DNA of 64,000 bases. Source: Eurosta solidaginis (Eukaryota > Arthropoda > Insecta > Diptera > Tephritidae). The notes below the pieces were generated by a model that made no database searches, was not told the DNA's origin, and worked only from the letters and a program-made list of their open reading frames with translations. The DNA is taken from contig NW_027136908.1 of NCBI RefSeq assembly GCF_040869045.1, forward strand, positions 310,001 to 374,000, read 5' to 3'. Of this stretch, positions 1-13,189 are shown one piece after another (the first letter of the stretch is position 1; the number at the start of each line of letters is the position of its first letter). A program made the position numbers and the translations under genes.

Positions 1-3000
1 GTCGGTTAACCCCACACAGTATGACGTAGAAATTGAACCGCTAACGATAGAACCTTGGATCAGCTTTTGGATCAATGTAGACATAAAAACTACCATCTGC
101 AAAAATAAAATCGATTCTGTCTTGCTTGGTTCAATAGATATGGACACTTATCCCTTTTAGTCGGTTAACCCCACCCAGTTTGACGTAGAAATTGAACCGT
201 TAGCGATAGAAACTTGGATCAGCTTGTGGAATAATATACACATAAAAACCTACCATCTGCAAAAATAAAATCGATTCTGTCTTGCTTGGTTCAATAGATA
301 TGGACACTTATCCCTTTTAGTCGGTTAACCCCACCCAGTTTGACGTAGAAATTGAACCGTTAGCGATAGAACCTTGGATCAGCTTGTGGAATAATATACA
401 CATAAAAACCTACCATCTGCAATAATAAAATCGATTCTGTCTTGCTTGGTTCAATAGATATGGACACTTATCCCTTTTAGTCGGTTAACCCCACACAGTA
501 TGACGTAGAAATTAAACCGTTAGCGATAGAATCTTGGATCAGCTTTTGGATTAATATACACATAAAAACCTACCATCTGCAAAAATAAAATCGATTCTGT
601 CTTGCTTGGTTCAATAGATATGGACACTTATCCCTTTTAGTCGGTTAACCCCACCCAGTTTGACGTAGAAATTGAACCGTTAGCGATAGAATCTTGGATC
701 AGCTTGTGGATTAGTATGCCCATAAGAACCTACCATCTGCAAAAATAAATTCGATTCTACCTTGCTTGGTTCAATAGATATGGGCACTTATCCCTATTAG
801 TCGGTTAACCCCACCTAGAATGACGTAGAAAATGAACCGATAGCGATAGAATCTTGGATCAGCTTGTGGATTAATATACACATAAAAACCTATCATCTGC
901 AAAAACAAAATCGATTCTGTCTTGCTTGGTTCAATAGATATGGGCACTTATCCCTATTAGTCGGTTAACCCCACCTAGTATGACGTAGAAAATGAACCGT
1001 TAGCGATAGAATCTTGGATCAGCTTGTGGATTAATATACACATAAAAACCTACCATCTGCAAAAATAAAATCGATCCTATCTTGCTTGGTTCAATAGATA
1101 TGGACACTTATCCCTTTTAGTCGGTTAACCCCACACAGTATGACGTAGAAATTGAACCGTTAACGACAGAACTTTGGATCAGCTAGTGGAATAATATACA
1201 CATAAAAAACTACCATCTGCAATAATAAAATCGATTCTGTCTTGCTTGGTTCAATAGATATGGACACTTATTCCTTTTAGTCGGTTAACCCCACCCAGTT
1301 TGACGTAGAAATTGAACCGTTAGCGATAGAACCTTGGGTCAGCTTGTGGATTAATGTGCACATAAAAACCTACCATCTGCAAAAATAAAATCGATTCTGT
1401 CTTGCTTGGTTCATTAGATATGGACACTTATCCCTTTTAGTCGGTTAACCCCACACAGTATGACGTAGAAATTGAACCGTTAACGACAGAACCTTGGATC
1501 AGCTAGCGGAATAATATACACATAAAAACCTACCATCTGCAATAATAAAATCGATTCTGTCTTGCTTGGTTCAATAGATATGGACACTTATCCCTATTAG
1601 TCGGTTAACCCCACCCAGTTTGACGTAGAAATTGAACCGTTAGCGATAGAACCTTGGGTCAGCTTGTGGATTAATATGCACATAAAAACCTACCACCTGC
1701 AAAAATAAATTCGATTCTACCTTGCTTGGTTCAATAGATATGGGCACTTATCCCTATTAGTCGGTTAACCCCACCTAGTATGACGTAGAAAATGAACCGT
1801 TAGCGATAGAATCTTGGATCAGCTTGTGGATTAATATACACATAAAAACCTATCATCTGCAAAAACCAAATCGATTCTGTCTTGCTTGGTTCAATAGATA
1901 TGGACACTTATCCCTTTTAGTCGGTTAACCCCACACAGTATGACGTAGAAATTGAACCGTTAGCGATAGAATCTTGGATCAGCTTTTGGATTAATATACA
2001 CATAAAAACCTACCATCTGCAAAAATAAAATCGATTCTGTCTTGCTTGGTTCAATAGATATGGACACTTATCCCTTTTAGTCGGTTAACCCCACCCAGTT
2101 TGACGTAGAAATTGAACCGTTAGCGATAGAATCTTGGATCAGCTTGTGGATTAGTATGCCCATAAGAACCTACCATCTGCAAAAATAAAATCGATTCTGT
2201 CTTGCTTGGTTCAATAGATATGGACACTTATCCCTTTTAGTCGGTTAACCCCACCCAGCATGACGTAGAAATTGAACCGTTAGCGATAGAACCTTGGATC
2301 AGCTTGTGGATTAATATACACATAGAAACCTATCATCTGCAAAAACAGAATCGATTCTATCTTGCTTGGTTTAATAGATATGGACACTTATCCCTTTTAG
2401 TCGGTTAACCCCACACAGTATGACGTAGAAATTGAACCGCTAACGATAGAACCTTGGATCAGCTTTTGGATCAATGTAGACATAAAAACTACCATCTGCA
2501 AAAATAAAATCGATTCTGTCTTGCTTGGTTCAATAGATATGGACACTTATCCCTTTTAGTCGGTTAACCCCACCCAGTTTGACGTAGAAATTGAACCGTT
2601 AGCGATAGAACCTTGGATCAGCTTGTGGAATAATATACACATAAAAACCTACCATCTGCAAAAATAAAATCGATTCTGTCTTGCTTGGTTCAATAGATAT
2701 GGACACTTATCCCTTTTAGTCGGTTAACCCCACCCAGTTTGACGTAGAAATTGAACCGTTAGCGATAGAACCTTGGATCAGCTTGTGGAATAATATACAC
2801 ATAAAAACCTACCATCTGCAATAATAAAATCGATTCTGTCTTGCTTGGTTCAATAGGTATGGACACTTATCCCTTTTAGTCGGTTAACCCCACACAGTAT
2901 GACGTAGAAATTAAACCGTTAGCGATATAATCTTGGATCAGCTTTTGGATTAATATACACATAAAAACCTACCATCAGCAAAAATAAAATCGATTCTGTC

Positions 3001-4010
3001 TTGCTTGGTTCAATAGATATGGACACTTATCCCTTTTAGTCGGTTAACCCCACCCAGTTTGACGTAGAAATTGAACCGTTAGCGATAGAATCTTGGATCA
3101 GCTTGTGGATTAGTATGCCCATAAGAACCTACCATCTGCAAAAATAAATTCGATTCTACCTTGCTTGGTTCAATAGATATGGGCACTTATCCCTATTAGT
3201 CGGTTAACCCCACCTAGAATGACGTAGAAAATGAACCGATAGCGATAGAATCTTGGATCAGCTTGTGGATTAATATACACATAAAAACCTATCATCTGCA
3301 AAAACAAAATCGATTCTGTCTTGCTTGGTTCAATAGATATGGGCACTTATCCCTATTAGTCAGTTAACCCCACCTAGTATGACGTAGAAAATGAACCGTT
3401 AGCGATAGAATCTTGGATCAGCTTGTGGATTAATATACACATAAAAACCTACCATCTGCAAAAATAAAATCGATCCTATCTTGCTTGGTTCAATAGATAT
3501 GGACACTTATCCCTTTTAGTCGGTTAACCCCACACAGTATGACGTAGAAATTGAACCGTTAACGACAGAACTTTGGATCAGCTAGTGGAATAATATACAC
3601 ATAAAAAACTACCATCTGCAATAATAAAATCGATTCTGTCTTGCTTGGTTCAATAGATATGGACACTTATTCCTTTTAGTCGGTTAACCCCACCCAGTTT
3701 GACGTAGAAATTGAACCGTTAGCGATAGAACCTTGGGTCAGCTTGTGGATTAATGTGCACATAAAAACCTACCATCTGCAAAAATAAAATCGATTCTGTC
3801 TTGCTTGGTTCATTAGATATGGACACTTATCCCTTTTAGTCGGTTAACCCCACACAGTATGACGTAGAAATTGAACCGTTAACGACAGAACCTTGGATCA
3901 GCTAGTGGAATAATATACACATAAAAACCTACCATCTGCAATAATAAAATCGATTCTGTCTTGCTTGGTTCAATAGATATGGACACTTATCCCTATTAGT
4001 CGGTTAACCC
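1..4010 (+). repeat. Higher-order repeat, 15-monomer period (2399 bp)
   Basis: Positions 1 to about 1611 recur at 2400 to about 4010, an offset of 2399 bp, which is fifteen monomers less one base. Both copies share the same diagnostic 1-bp deletion in the first monomer (ATAAAAACTACC) and the same order of variant monomers, with only scattered substitutions, for example GATAGAAAC versus GATAGAACC and CATCTGC versus CATCAGC. The left copy is cut by the window edge. Homology stops near 1611/4010, where the next monomer is CACCCAGTTTG in one copy and CACCTAGTATG in the other. Confidence 0.85.
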
Positions 4011-7000
4011 CACCTAGTATGACGTAGAAATTGAACCGTTAGCGATAGAATCTCGGATCAACTTGTGGATTAATATACACATAAAAACCTATCATCTGCA
4101 AAAACAAAATCGATTCTGTCTTGCTTGGTTCGATAGATATGGACACTTATCCCCTTTAGTCGGTTAACCCCACACAGTATGACGTAGAAATTGAACCGTT
4201 AGCGATAGAATCTCGGAACAACTTGTGGATTAATACACACATAAAAACCTATCATCAGCAAAAACAAAATCGATTCTGTCTTGCTTGGTTCAATAGATAT
4301 GGACACTTATCCCTTTTAGTCGGTTAACCCCACCTAGTATGACGTAGAAATTGAACCGTTAGCGATAGAATCTCGGATCAACTTGTGGACTAATATACAC
4401 ATAAAAACCTATCATCTGCAAAAATAAATTCGATTCTACCTTGCTTGGTTCAATAGATATGGACACTTATCCCTATTAGTCGGTTAACCCCACCTAGTTT
4501 GACGTAGAAATTGAACCGTTAGCGATAGAATCTCGGATCAACTTGTGGATTAATATACACATAAAAACCTATCATCTTCAAAAACAAAATCGATTCTGTC
4601 TTGCTTGGTTCAATAGATATGGACACTTATCCCTTTTAGTCGGTTAACCCCACACAGTATGACGTAGAAATTGAACCGTTAGCGATAGGACCTTGGATCA
4701 GCTTGTGGATTAATATACACATAAAAGCCTACCATCTGCAAAAATAAAATCGATTCTATCTTGCTTAGTTCAACAGATATGGACACTTATCCCTTTTAGT
4801 CGGTTAACCCGACCCAGTATAACGTAGAAATTGAACCGTTAGCGATAGAACCTTGGATCAGCTTGTGGATTAATATGCACATAAAAACCTACCATCTGCA
4901 AAAATAAATTCGATTCTACCTTGCTTGGTTCAATAGATATGGACACTTATCCCTATTAGTCGGTTAACCCCACCTAGTATGACGTAGACATTGAACCGTA
5001 AGCGATAGAACCTTGGATCAGCTTGTGGATTAATGTGCACATAAAAACCTACCATCTGCAAAAATAAATTCGATTCTACCTTGCTTGGTTCAATAGATAT
5101 GGACACTTATCCCTATTAGTCGGTTAACCCCACCTAGTTTGACGTAGAAATTGAACCGTTAGCGATAGAATCTCGGATCAACTTGTGGATTAATATACAC
5201 CTAAAAACCTATCATCTGCAAAAATAAATTCGATTCTACCTTGCTTGGTTCAATAGATATGGACACTTATCCCTATTAGTCGGTTAACCCCACCTAGTAT
5301 GACGTAGACATTGAACCGTTAGCGATAGAACCTTGGATCAGCTTGTGGATTAATATGCACATAAAAACCTACCATCTGCAAAAATAAATTCGATTCTACC
5401 TTGCTTGGTTCAATAGATATGGACACTTATCCCTATTAGTCGGTTAACCCCACCTAGTATGACGTAGACATTGAACCGTAAGCGATAGAAACTTGGATCA
5501 GCTTGTGGATTAATATACAAATAAAAACGTATCATCTGCAAAAACAAAATCGATTCTATCTTGCTTGGTTCAATAGATATGGACACTTATCCCTATTAGT
5601 CGGTTAACCCCACCTAGTATGACGTAGAAATTGAACCGTTAGCGATAGAACCTTGGATCAGCTTTTGGATTAATGTAGACATAAAACCTACCATCTGCAA
5701 AAATAAAATCGATTCTGTCTTGCTTGGTTCAATAGATATGGACACTTATCCCTTTTAGTCGGTTAACCCCACCTAGTATGACGTAGACATTGAACCGTAA
5801 GCGATAGTACCTTGAATCTGCTTGTGGATTAATATACACATAGAAACCTATCATCTGCAAAAACAAAATCGATTCTATCTTGCTTGGTTCAATAGATATG
5901 GACACTTATCCCTTTTAGTCGGTTAACCCCACCCAGTATAACGTAGAAATTGAACCGTTAGCGATAGAACCTTGGATCGGCTTGCGGATTAATATACACA
6001 TAAAAACCTATCATCTGCAAAAACAAAATCGATTCTATCTTGCTTGGTTCAATAGATATGGACACTTATCCCTTTTAGTCGGTTAACCCCACCCAGTTTG
6101 ACATAGAAATTGAACCGTTAGCGATAGAACCTTGGATCAGCTTGTGGATTAATATGCACATAAAAACCTACCACCTGCAAAAATAAATTCGATTCTACCT
6201 TGCTTGGTTCAATAGATATGGACACTTATCCCTATTAGTCGGTTAACCCCACCTAGTATGACGTAGACATTGAACCGTAAGCGATAGAACCTTGGATCAG
6301 CTTGTGGATTAATATACACATAGAAACCTATCATCTGCAGAAACAAAATCGATTCTATCTTGCTTGGTTCAAGAGATATGGACACTTATCCCTTTTAGTC
6401 GGTTAACCCCACACAGTATGACGTAGAAATTGAACCGCTAACGACAGAACCTTGGATCAGCTTGTGGATTAATATGCACATAAAAACCTACCATCTGCAA
6501 AAATAAAATCGATTCTATATTGCTTGGTTCAATAGATATGGACACTTATCCCTTTTAGTCGGTTAACCCAACCCAGTATAACGTAGAAATTGAACCGTTG
6601 GCGATAGAACCTTCGATCAGCTTGTGGCTTAATATACACATAAAAACCTATCATCTGCAAAAACAAAATCGATTCTATCTTGCTTGGTTCAATAGATGTG
6701 GACACTTATTCCTTTTAGTCGGTTAACCCCACCCAGTTTGACGTAGAAATTGAACTGTTAGCGATAGAACCTTGGGTCAGCTTTTGGATTAATGTAGACA
6801 TAAAAACCTACCATCTGCAAAAGTAAATTCGATTCTACCTTGCTTGGTTCAATAGATATGGACACTTATCCCTATTAGTCGGTTAACCCCACCCAGTTTG
6901 ACGTAGAAATTGAACCGTTAGCGATAGAACCTTGGATCAGCTTGTGGATTAATATGCACATAAAAACCTACCATCTGCAAAAATAAAATCGATTCTATAT

Positions 7001-7084
7001 TGCTTGGTTCAATAGATATGGACACTTATCCCTTTTAGTCGGTTAACCCCTCCCAGTATAACGTAGAAATTGAACCGTTGGCGA
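4011..7084 (+). repeat. Heterogeneous satellite monomers
   Basis: About nineteen satellite monomers with more substitutions than the rest of the window and no long exact higher-order unit that I can follow. Runs carrying TCTCGGATCAACTTG occur at about 4050-4560 and again near 5170. A 1-bp deletion occurs near 5690 (ACATAAAACCTACC), after which the monomer phase is shifted by one base. No gene or non-satellite sequence is seen. Confidence 0.8.
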
Positions 7085-8830
7085 TAGAACCTTCGATCAG
7101 CTTGTGGATTAATATACACATAAAAACCTATCATCTGCAAAAACAAAATCGATTCTATCTTGCTTGGTTCAATAGATGTGGACACTTATTCCTTTTAGTC
7201 GGTTAACCCCACCCAGTTTGACGTAGAAATTGAACTGTTAGCGATAGAACCTTGGGTCAGCTTGTGGATTAATATGCACATAAAAGCGTACCATCTGCAA
7301 AAGTAAATTCGATTCTACCTTGCTTGGTTCAATAGATATGGACACTTATCCCTATTAGTCGGTTAACCCCACCTAGTATGACGTAGAAATTGAACCGTTA
7401 GCAATATAACCTTGGATCAGCTTGTGGATTAATATACACATAAAAACCTATCATCTGCAAAAACAAAATCGATTCTATCTTGCTTGGTTCAATAGATATG
7501 GACACTTATCCCTTTTAGTCGGTTAACCCCACACAGTATGACGTAGAAATTGAACCGCTAGCGATAGAACCTTGGATCAGCCTTTGGATTAATACAGACA
7601 TAAAAGCCTACCATCTGCAAAAATAAAATCGAATCTGTCTTGCTTGGTTCAATAGATATGGACACTTATCCCTTTTAGTCGGTTAACCCCACCCAGTTTG
7701 ACGTAGAAATTGAACGGTTAGCGATAGAACATTGGGTCAGCTTGTGGATTAATATGCACATAAAAACCTACCATCTGCAAAAATAAATTCGATTCTACCT
7801 TGCTTGGTTCAATAGATATGGACACTTATCCCTATTAGTCGGTTAACCCCACCTAGTATGACGTAGAAATTGGACCGTTAGCGATAGAATCTTGGATCAG
7901 CTTGTGGATTAATATACACATAAAAACCTATCATATGCAAAAACAGAATCGATTCTGTCTTGCTTGGTTCAATAGATATGGACACTTATCCCTTTTAGTC
8001 GGTTAACCCCACCCAGCATGACGTAGAAATTGAACCGTTAGAGATAGAAACTTGGATCAGCTTTTGGATTAATATACACACAAAAACCTACCATCTGCAA
8101 AAATAAAATCGATTCTGTTTTGCTTGGTTCAATAGATATGGACACTTATCCCTTTTAGTCGGTTAACCCCACCCAGTATGACGTAGAAATTGAACCGCTA
8201 ACGATAGAACCTTCGATCAGCTTGTGGATTAATATACACATAAAAACCTATCATCTGCAAAAACAAAATCGATTCTATCTTGCTTGGTTCAATAGATGTG
8301 GACACTTATTCCTTTTAGTCGGTTAACCCCACCCAGTTTGACGTAGAAATTGAACTGTTAGCGATAGAACCTTGGGTCAGCTTGTGGATTAATATGCACA
8401 TAAAAACCTACCATCTGCAAAAGTAAATTCGATTCTACCTTGCTTGGTTCAATAGATATGGACACTTATCCCTATTTGTCGGTTAACCCCACCTAGTATG
8501 ACGTAGAAATTGAACCGTTAGCAATATAACCTTGGATCAGCTTGTGGATTAATATACACATAAAAACCTATCATCTGCAAAAACAAAATCGATTCTATCT
8601 TGCTTGGTTCAATAGATATGGACACTTATCCCTTTTAGTCGGTTAACCCCACACAGTATGACGTAGAAATTGAACCGCTAGCGATAGAACCTTGGATCAG
8701 CTTTTGGATTAATACAGACATAAAAGCCTACCATCTGCAAAAATAAAATCGATCCTGTCTTGCTTGGTTCAATAGATATGGACACTTATCCCTTTTAGTC
8801 GGTTAACCCCACCCAGTTTGACGTAGAAAA
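7085..8830 (+). repeat. Higher-order repeat, 7-monomer period (1120 bp)
   Basis: Positions 7085-7710 recur at 8205-8830, an offset of 1120 bp (seven monomers). Shared markers in the same order are CCTTCGATCAG, GATGTGGACACTTATTCC, GAACTGTTAGCG, GCAATATAACC and TTAATACAGACATAAAAGCC. The same string of markers also appears at about 17.7-18.4, 20.8-21.4 and 26.4-27.0 kb, so this cassette has been copied across tens of kilobases. Confidence 0.8.
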
Positions 8831-11800
8831 TGAACCGTTAGCGATAGAATCTTGGATCAGCTTTTGGATTAATATACACATAGAAACCTACCATCTGCAA
8901 AAATAAAATCGATTCTGTCTTGCTTGGTTCAATAGATATGGACACTTATCCCTTTTAGTCGGTTAACCCCACACAGTATGACGTAGAAATTGAACCGTTA
9001 ACGACAGAACCTTGGATCAGCTAGTGGATTAATATACACACAAAAATCTACCATCTGCAAAAATAAAATCGATCCTGTCTTGCTTGGTTCAATAGATATG
9101 GACAATTATCCCTTTTAGTCGGTTAACCCCACCCAGTTTGACGTAAAAACTGAAACGTTAGCGGTAGAACCTTGGGTCAGCTTGTGGATTAATGTGCACA
9201 TAAACACCTACCATCTGCAAAAATAAATTCGATTCTACCTTGCTTGGTTCAATAGATATGGACACTTATCCCTATTAGTCGGTTAAACCCACCTAGAATG
9301 ACGTAGAAATTGAACCGTTAGCGACAGAACCTTGGATCAGCATGTGGATTAATATACACATAAAAACCTATCATCTGCAAAAACAAAATCGATTCTGTCT
9401 TGCTTGGTTCAATAGATATGGACACTTATCCCTTTTAGTCGGTTAACCCCACACAGTATGACGTAGAAATTGAACCGTTAGCGATAGAACCTTGGATCAG
9501 CTTGTGGATTAATATACATATAAAAACCTACCATCTGCAAAAATAAAATCGATTCTATCTTGCTTGGTTCAATAGATATAGACACTTATCCCTTTTAGTC
9601 GGTTAACCCCACCCAGTATAACGTGGAAATTGAACCGTTAGCGATAGAACCTTGGATCAGCTTGTGGATTAATACACACATAAAAACCTATCATCTGCAA
9701 AAACAAAATCTATTCTATCTTGCATGGTACAATAGATATGGACACTTATCCCTTTTAGTCGGTTAACCCCACCCAGCATGACGTAGAAATTGAACCGTTT
9801 GCGATAGAACCTTGGATCAGCTTGTGGATTAATATACGCATAAAAACCTATCATCTGCAAAAACAAAATCGATTCTATTTTGCATGGTTCAATAGATATG
9901 GACACTTATCCCTTTTAGTCGGTTAACCCCACCCAGTATGACGTAGAAATTGAACCGTTAGCGATAGAACCTTGGATCAGCTTGTGGATTAATATACACA
10001 TAAAAACCTATAATGAAAAAATAAAATCGATTCTATTTTGCTTGGTTCAATAGATATGGACAGTTATCCCTTTTATGACGTAGAAATTGAACCGTTAGCG
10101 ATAGAACCTTGGATCAGCTTGTGGATTAATATACACATAAAAACCTATCATCTGCAAAAACAAAATCGATTCTATCTTGCATGGTTCAATAGATATGGAG
10201 ACTTATCCCTTTTAGTCGGTTAACCCCACCCAGTATGACGTAGAAATTGAACCGTTAGCGATAGAACCTTGGATCAGCTTGTGGATTAATATACAAATAA
10301 AAATCTATAATCTGCAAAAACAAAATCGATTCTATCTTGCTTGGTTCAATAGATATGGACACTTATCCCTATTAGTCGGTTAACCCCACCCAGTTTGACG
10401 TAGAAATTGAACCGTTAGCGATAGAATCTTGGATCAGCTTTTGGATTAATATGCACATAAAAACCTACCATCTGCAAAAATAAATTCGATTCTACCTTGC
10501 TTGGTTCAATAGATATGGACACTTATCCCTATTAGTCGGTTAACCCCACCTAGTATGACGTAGAAATTGAACCGTTAGCGATAGAATCTTGGATCAGCTT
10601 GTGGATTAATATACACATAAAAACCTATCATCTGCAAAAACAAAATCGATTCTGTCTTGCTTGGTTCAATAGATATGGACACTTATCCCTTTTAGTCGGT
10701 TAACCCCACACAGTATGACGTAGAAATTGAACCGTTAGCGATAGAATCTTGGATCAGCTTTTGGATTAATATACACATAAAAACCTACCATCTGCAAAAA
10801 TAAAATCGATTCTGTCTTGCTTGGTTCAATAGATATGGACACTTATCCCTTTTAGTCGGTTAACCCCACCCAGTTTGACGTAGAAATTGAACCGTTAGCG
10901 ATAGAACCTTGAATCAGCTTGTGGATTAGTATGCCCATAAGAACCTACCATCTGCAAAAATAAAATCGATTCTGTCTTGCTTGGTTCAATAGATATGGAC
11001 ACTTATCCCTTTTAGTCGGTTAACCCCACACAGTATGACGTAGAAATTGAACCGCTAACGATAGAACCTTGGATCAGCTTTTGGATTAATGCAGACATAA
11101 AAGCCTACCATCTGCAAAAATAAAATCGATTCTGTCTTGCTTGGTTCAATAGATATGGACACTTATCCCGTTTAGTCGGTTAACCCCACCCAGTTTGACG
11201 TAGAAATTGAACGGTTAGCGATAGAACCTTGGGTCAGCTTGTGGATTAATATGCACATAAAAACCTATCATCTGCAAAAACAGAATCGATTCTGTCTTGC
11301 TTGGTTCAATAGATATGGACACTTATCCCTTTTAGTCGGTTAACCCCAACTAGTATGACGTAGAAATTGAACCGTTAGCGATAGGATCTTGGATCAGCTT
11401 GTGGATTAATATACACATAAAAACCTATCATCTGCAAAAACAGAATCGATTCTGTTTTGCTTGGTTCAATAGATATGGACACTTATCCCTTTTAGTCGGT
11501 TAACCCCACCCAGCATGACGTATAAATTGAACCGTTAGAGATAGAACCTTAGATCAGATTTTGGATTAATATACACATAAAAATCTACCATCTGCAAAAA
11601 TAAAATCGATTCTGTCTTGCTTGGTTCAATAGATATGGACACTTATCCCTTTTAGTCGGTTAACCCCACCCAGTATGACGTAGAAATTGAACCGCTAACG
11701 ATAGAACCTTGGATCAGCTTTTGGATTAATATACACATAAAAACCTACCATCTGCAAAAATAAAATCGATCCTGTCTTGCTTGGTTCAATAGATATGGAC

Positions 11801-13189
11801 ACTTATCCCTTTTAGTCGGTTAACCCCACCCAGTTTGACGTAGAAATTGAACCGTTAGCGATAGAACCTTGGATCAGCTTTTGGATTAATATACACACTA
11901 AAATCTACCATCTGCAAAAATAAAATCGATTCTGTCTTGCTTGGTTCAATAGATATGGACACTTATACCTTTTAGTCGGTTAACCCCACACTTTATGCCG
12001 TAGAAATTGAACCGTTAGCGATAGAACCTTGGATCAGCTTGTGGATTAATATACACATAAAAACCTACCATCTGCAAAAATAAAATCGATTCTATCTTGC
12101 TTGGTTCAATAGATATAGACACTTATCCCTTTTAGTCGGTTAACCCCACCCAGTTTGACGTAGAAATTGAAACGTTAGCGATAGAACCTTGGGTCGGCTT
12201 GTGGATTAATATGCACATAAAAACCTATCATCTGCAAAAACAAAATCGATTCTATCTTGCATGGTTCAATAGATATAGACACTTATCCCTTTTAGTCGGT
12301 TAACCCCACCCAGTATGACGTAGAAATTGAACCGTTAGCGATAGAACCTTGGATCTGCTTGTGGATTAATATACGCATAAAAACCTATCATCTGCAAAAA
12401 CAAAATCGATTCTATTTTGCATGGTTCAATAGATATGGACACTTATCCCTTTTAGTCGGTTAACCCCACCTAGTATGACGTAGAAATTGAACCGTTAGCG
12501 ACAGAACCTTGGATCAGCATGTGGATTAATATACACATAAAAACCTATCATCTGCAAAAACAAAATCGATTCTATCTTGCTTGGTTCAATAGATATAGAC
12601 ACTTATCCCTTTTAGTCGGTTAACCCCACCCAGTTTGACGTAGAAATTGAAACGTTAGCGATAGAACCTTGGGTCGGCTTGTGGATTAATATGCACATAA
12701 AAACCTATCATCTGCAAAAACAAAATCGATTCTATCTTGCATGGTTCAATAGATATGGACACTTATCCCTTTTAGTCGGTTAACCCCACCCAGTTTGACG
12801 TAGAAATTGAACCGTTAGCGATAGAACCTTGGATCAGTTTTGGATTAATATACACACTAAAACCTACCATCTGCAAAAATAAAATCGATTCTGTCTTGCT
12901 TGGTTCAATAGATATGGACACTTATACCTTTTAGTCGGTTAACCCCACACAGTATGACGTAGAAATTGAACCGTTAGCGATAGAACCTTGGATCAGCTTG
13001 TGGATTAATATGCACATAAAAGCCTACCATCTGCAAAAATAAATTCGATTCTACCTTGCTTGGTTCAATAGATATGGACACTTATCCCTATTAGTCGGTT
13101 AACCCCACCTAGTATGACGTAGAAATTGAACCGTTAGCGACAGAACCTTGGATCAGCATGTGGATTAATATACACATAAAAACCTATCA
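8831..13189 (+). repeat. Satellite segment related to 27.6-31.2 kb
   Basis: Satellite monomers only. From about 9145 to 11300 the succession of variants parallels 27960-31200: GAAACGTTAGCG with TTAATGTGCAC, CATGGTACAATAG, a short monomer CCTATAATG followed by CCCTTTTATGACG (10012-10080 versus 28981-29052), TACAAATAAAAATC, and TAGTATGCCCATAAG. The offset is about 18815 bp on the left and about 18970 bp on the right, so roughly one monomer differs between the copies. Two monomers here (about 11961 and 12921) carry TTATACC, the same variant that flanks the retrotransposon on its right side. Confidence 0.75.

Noticed and set aside
9669..9905. 78-aa minus-strand frame
   Set aside because: Pure satellite read in reverse over one and a half monomers; its two halves repeat the same peptide in part.
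10038..10223. 61-aa open frames at 10038, 15290, 23915, 50638 and 60975, each starting at an alternative codon and ending LSLLVG
   Set aside because: They are satellite sequence. The 21-bp in-frame deletion in short monomers removes the stop that normally ends this frame, so a short monomer followed by a normal one gives the same chance frame each time. The start is TTG and neighbouring monomers have stops.
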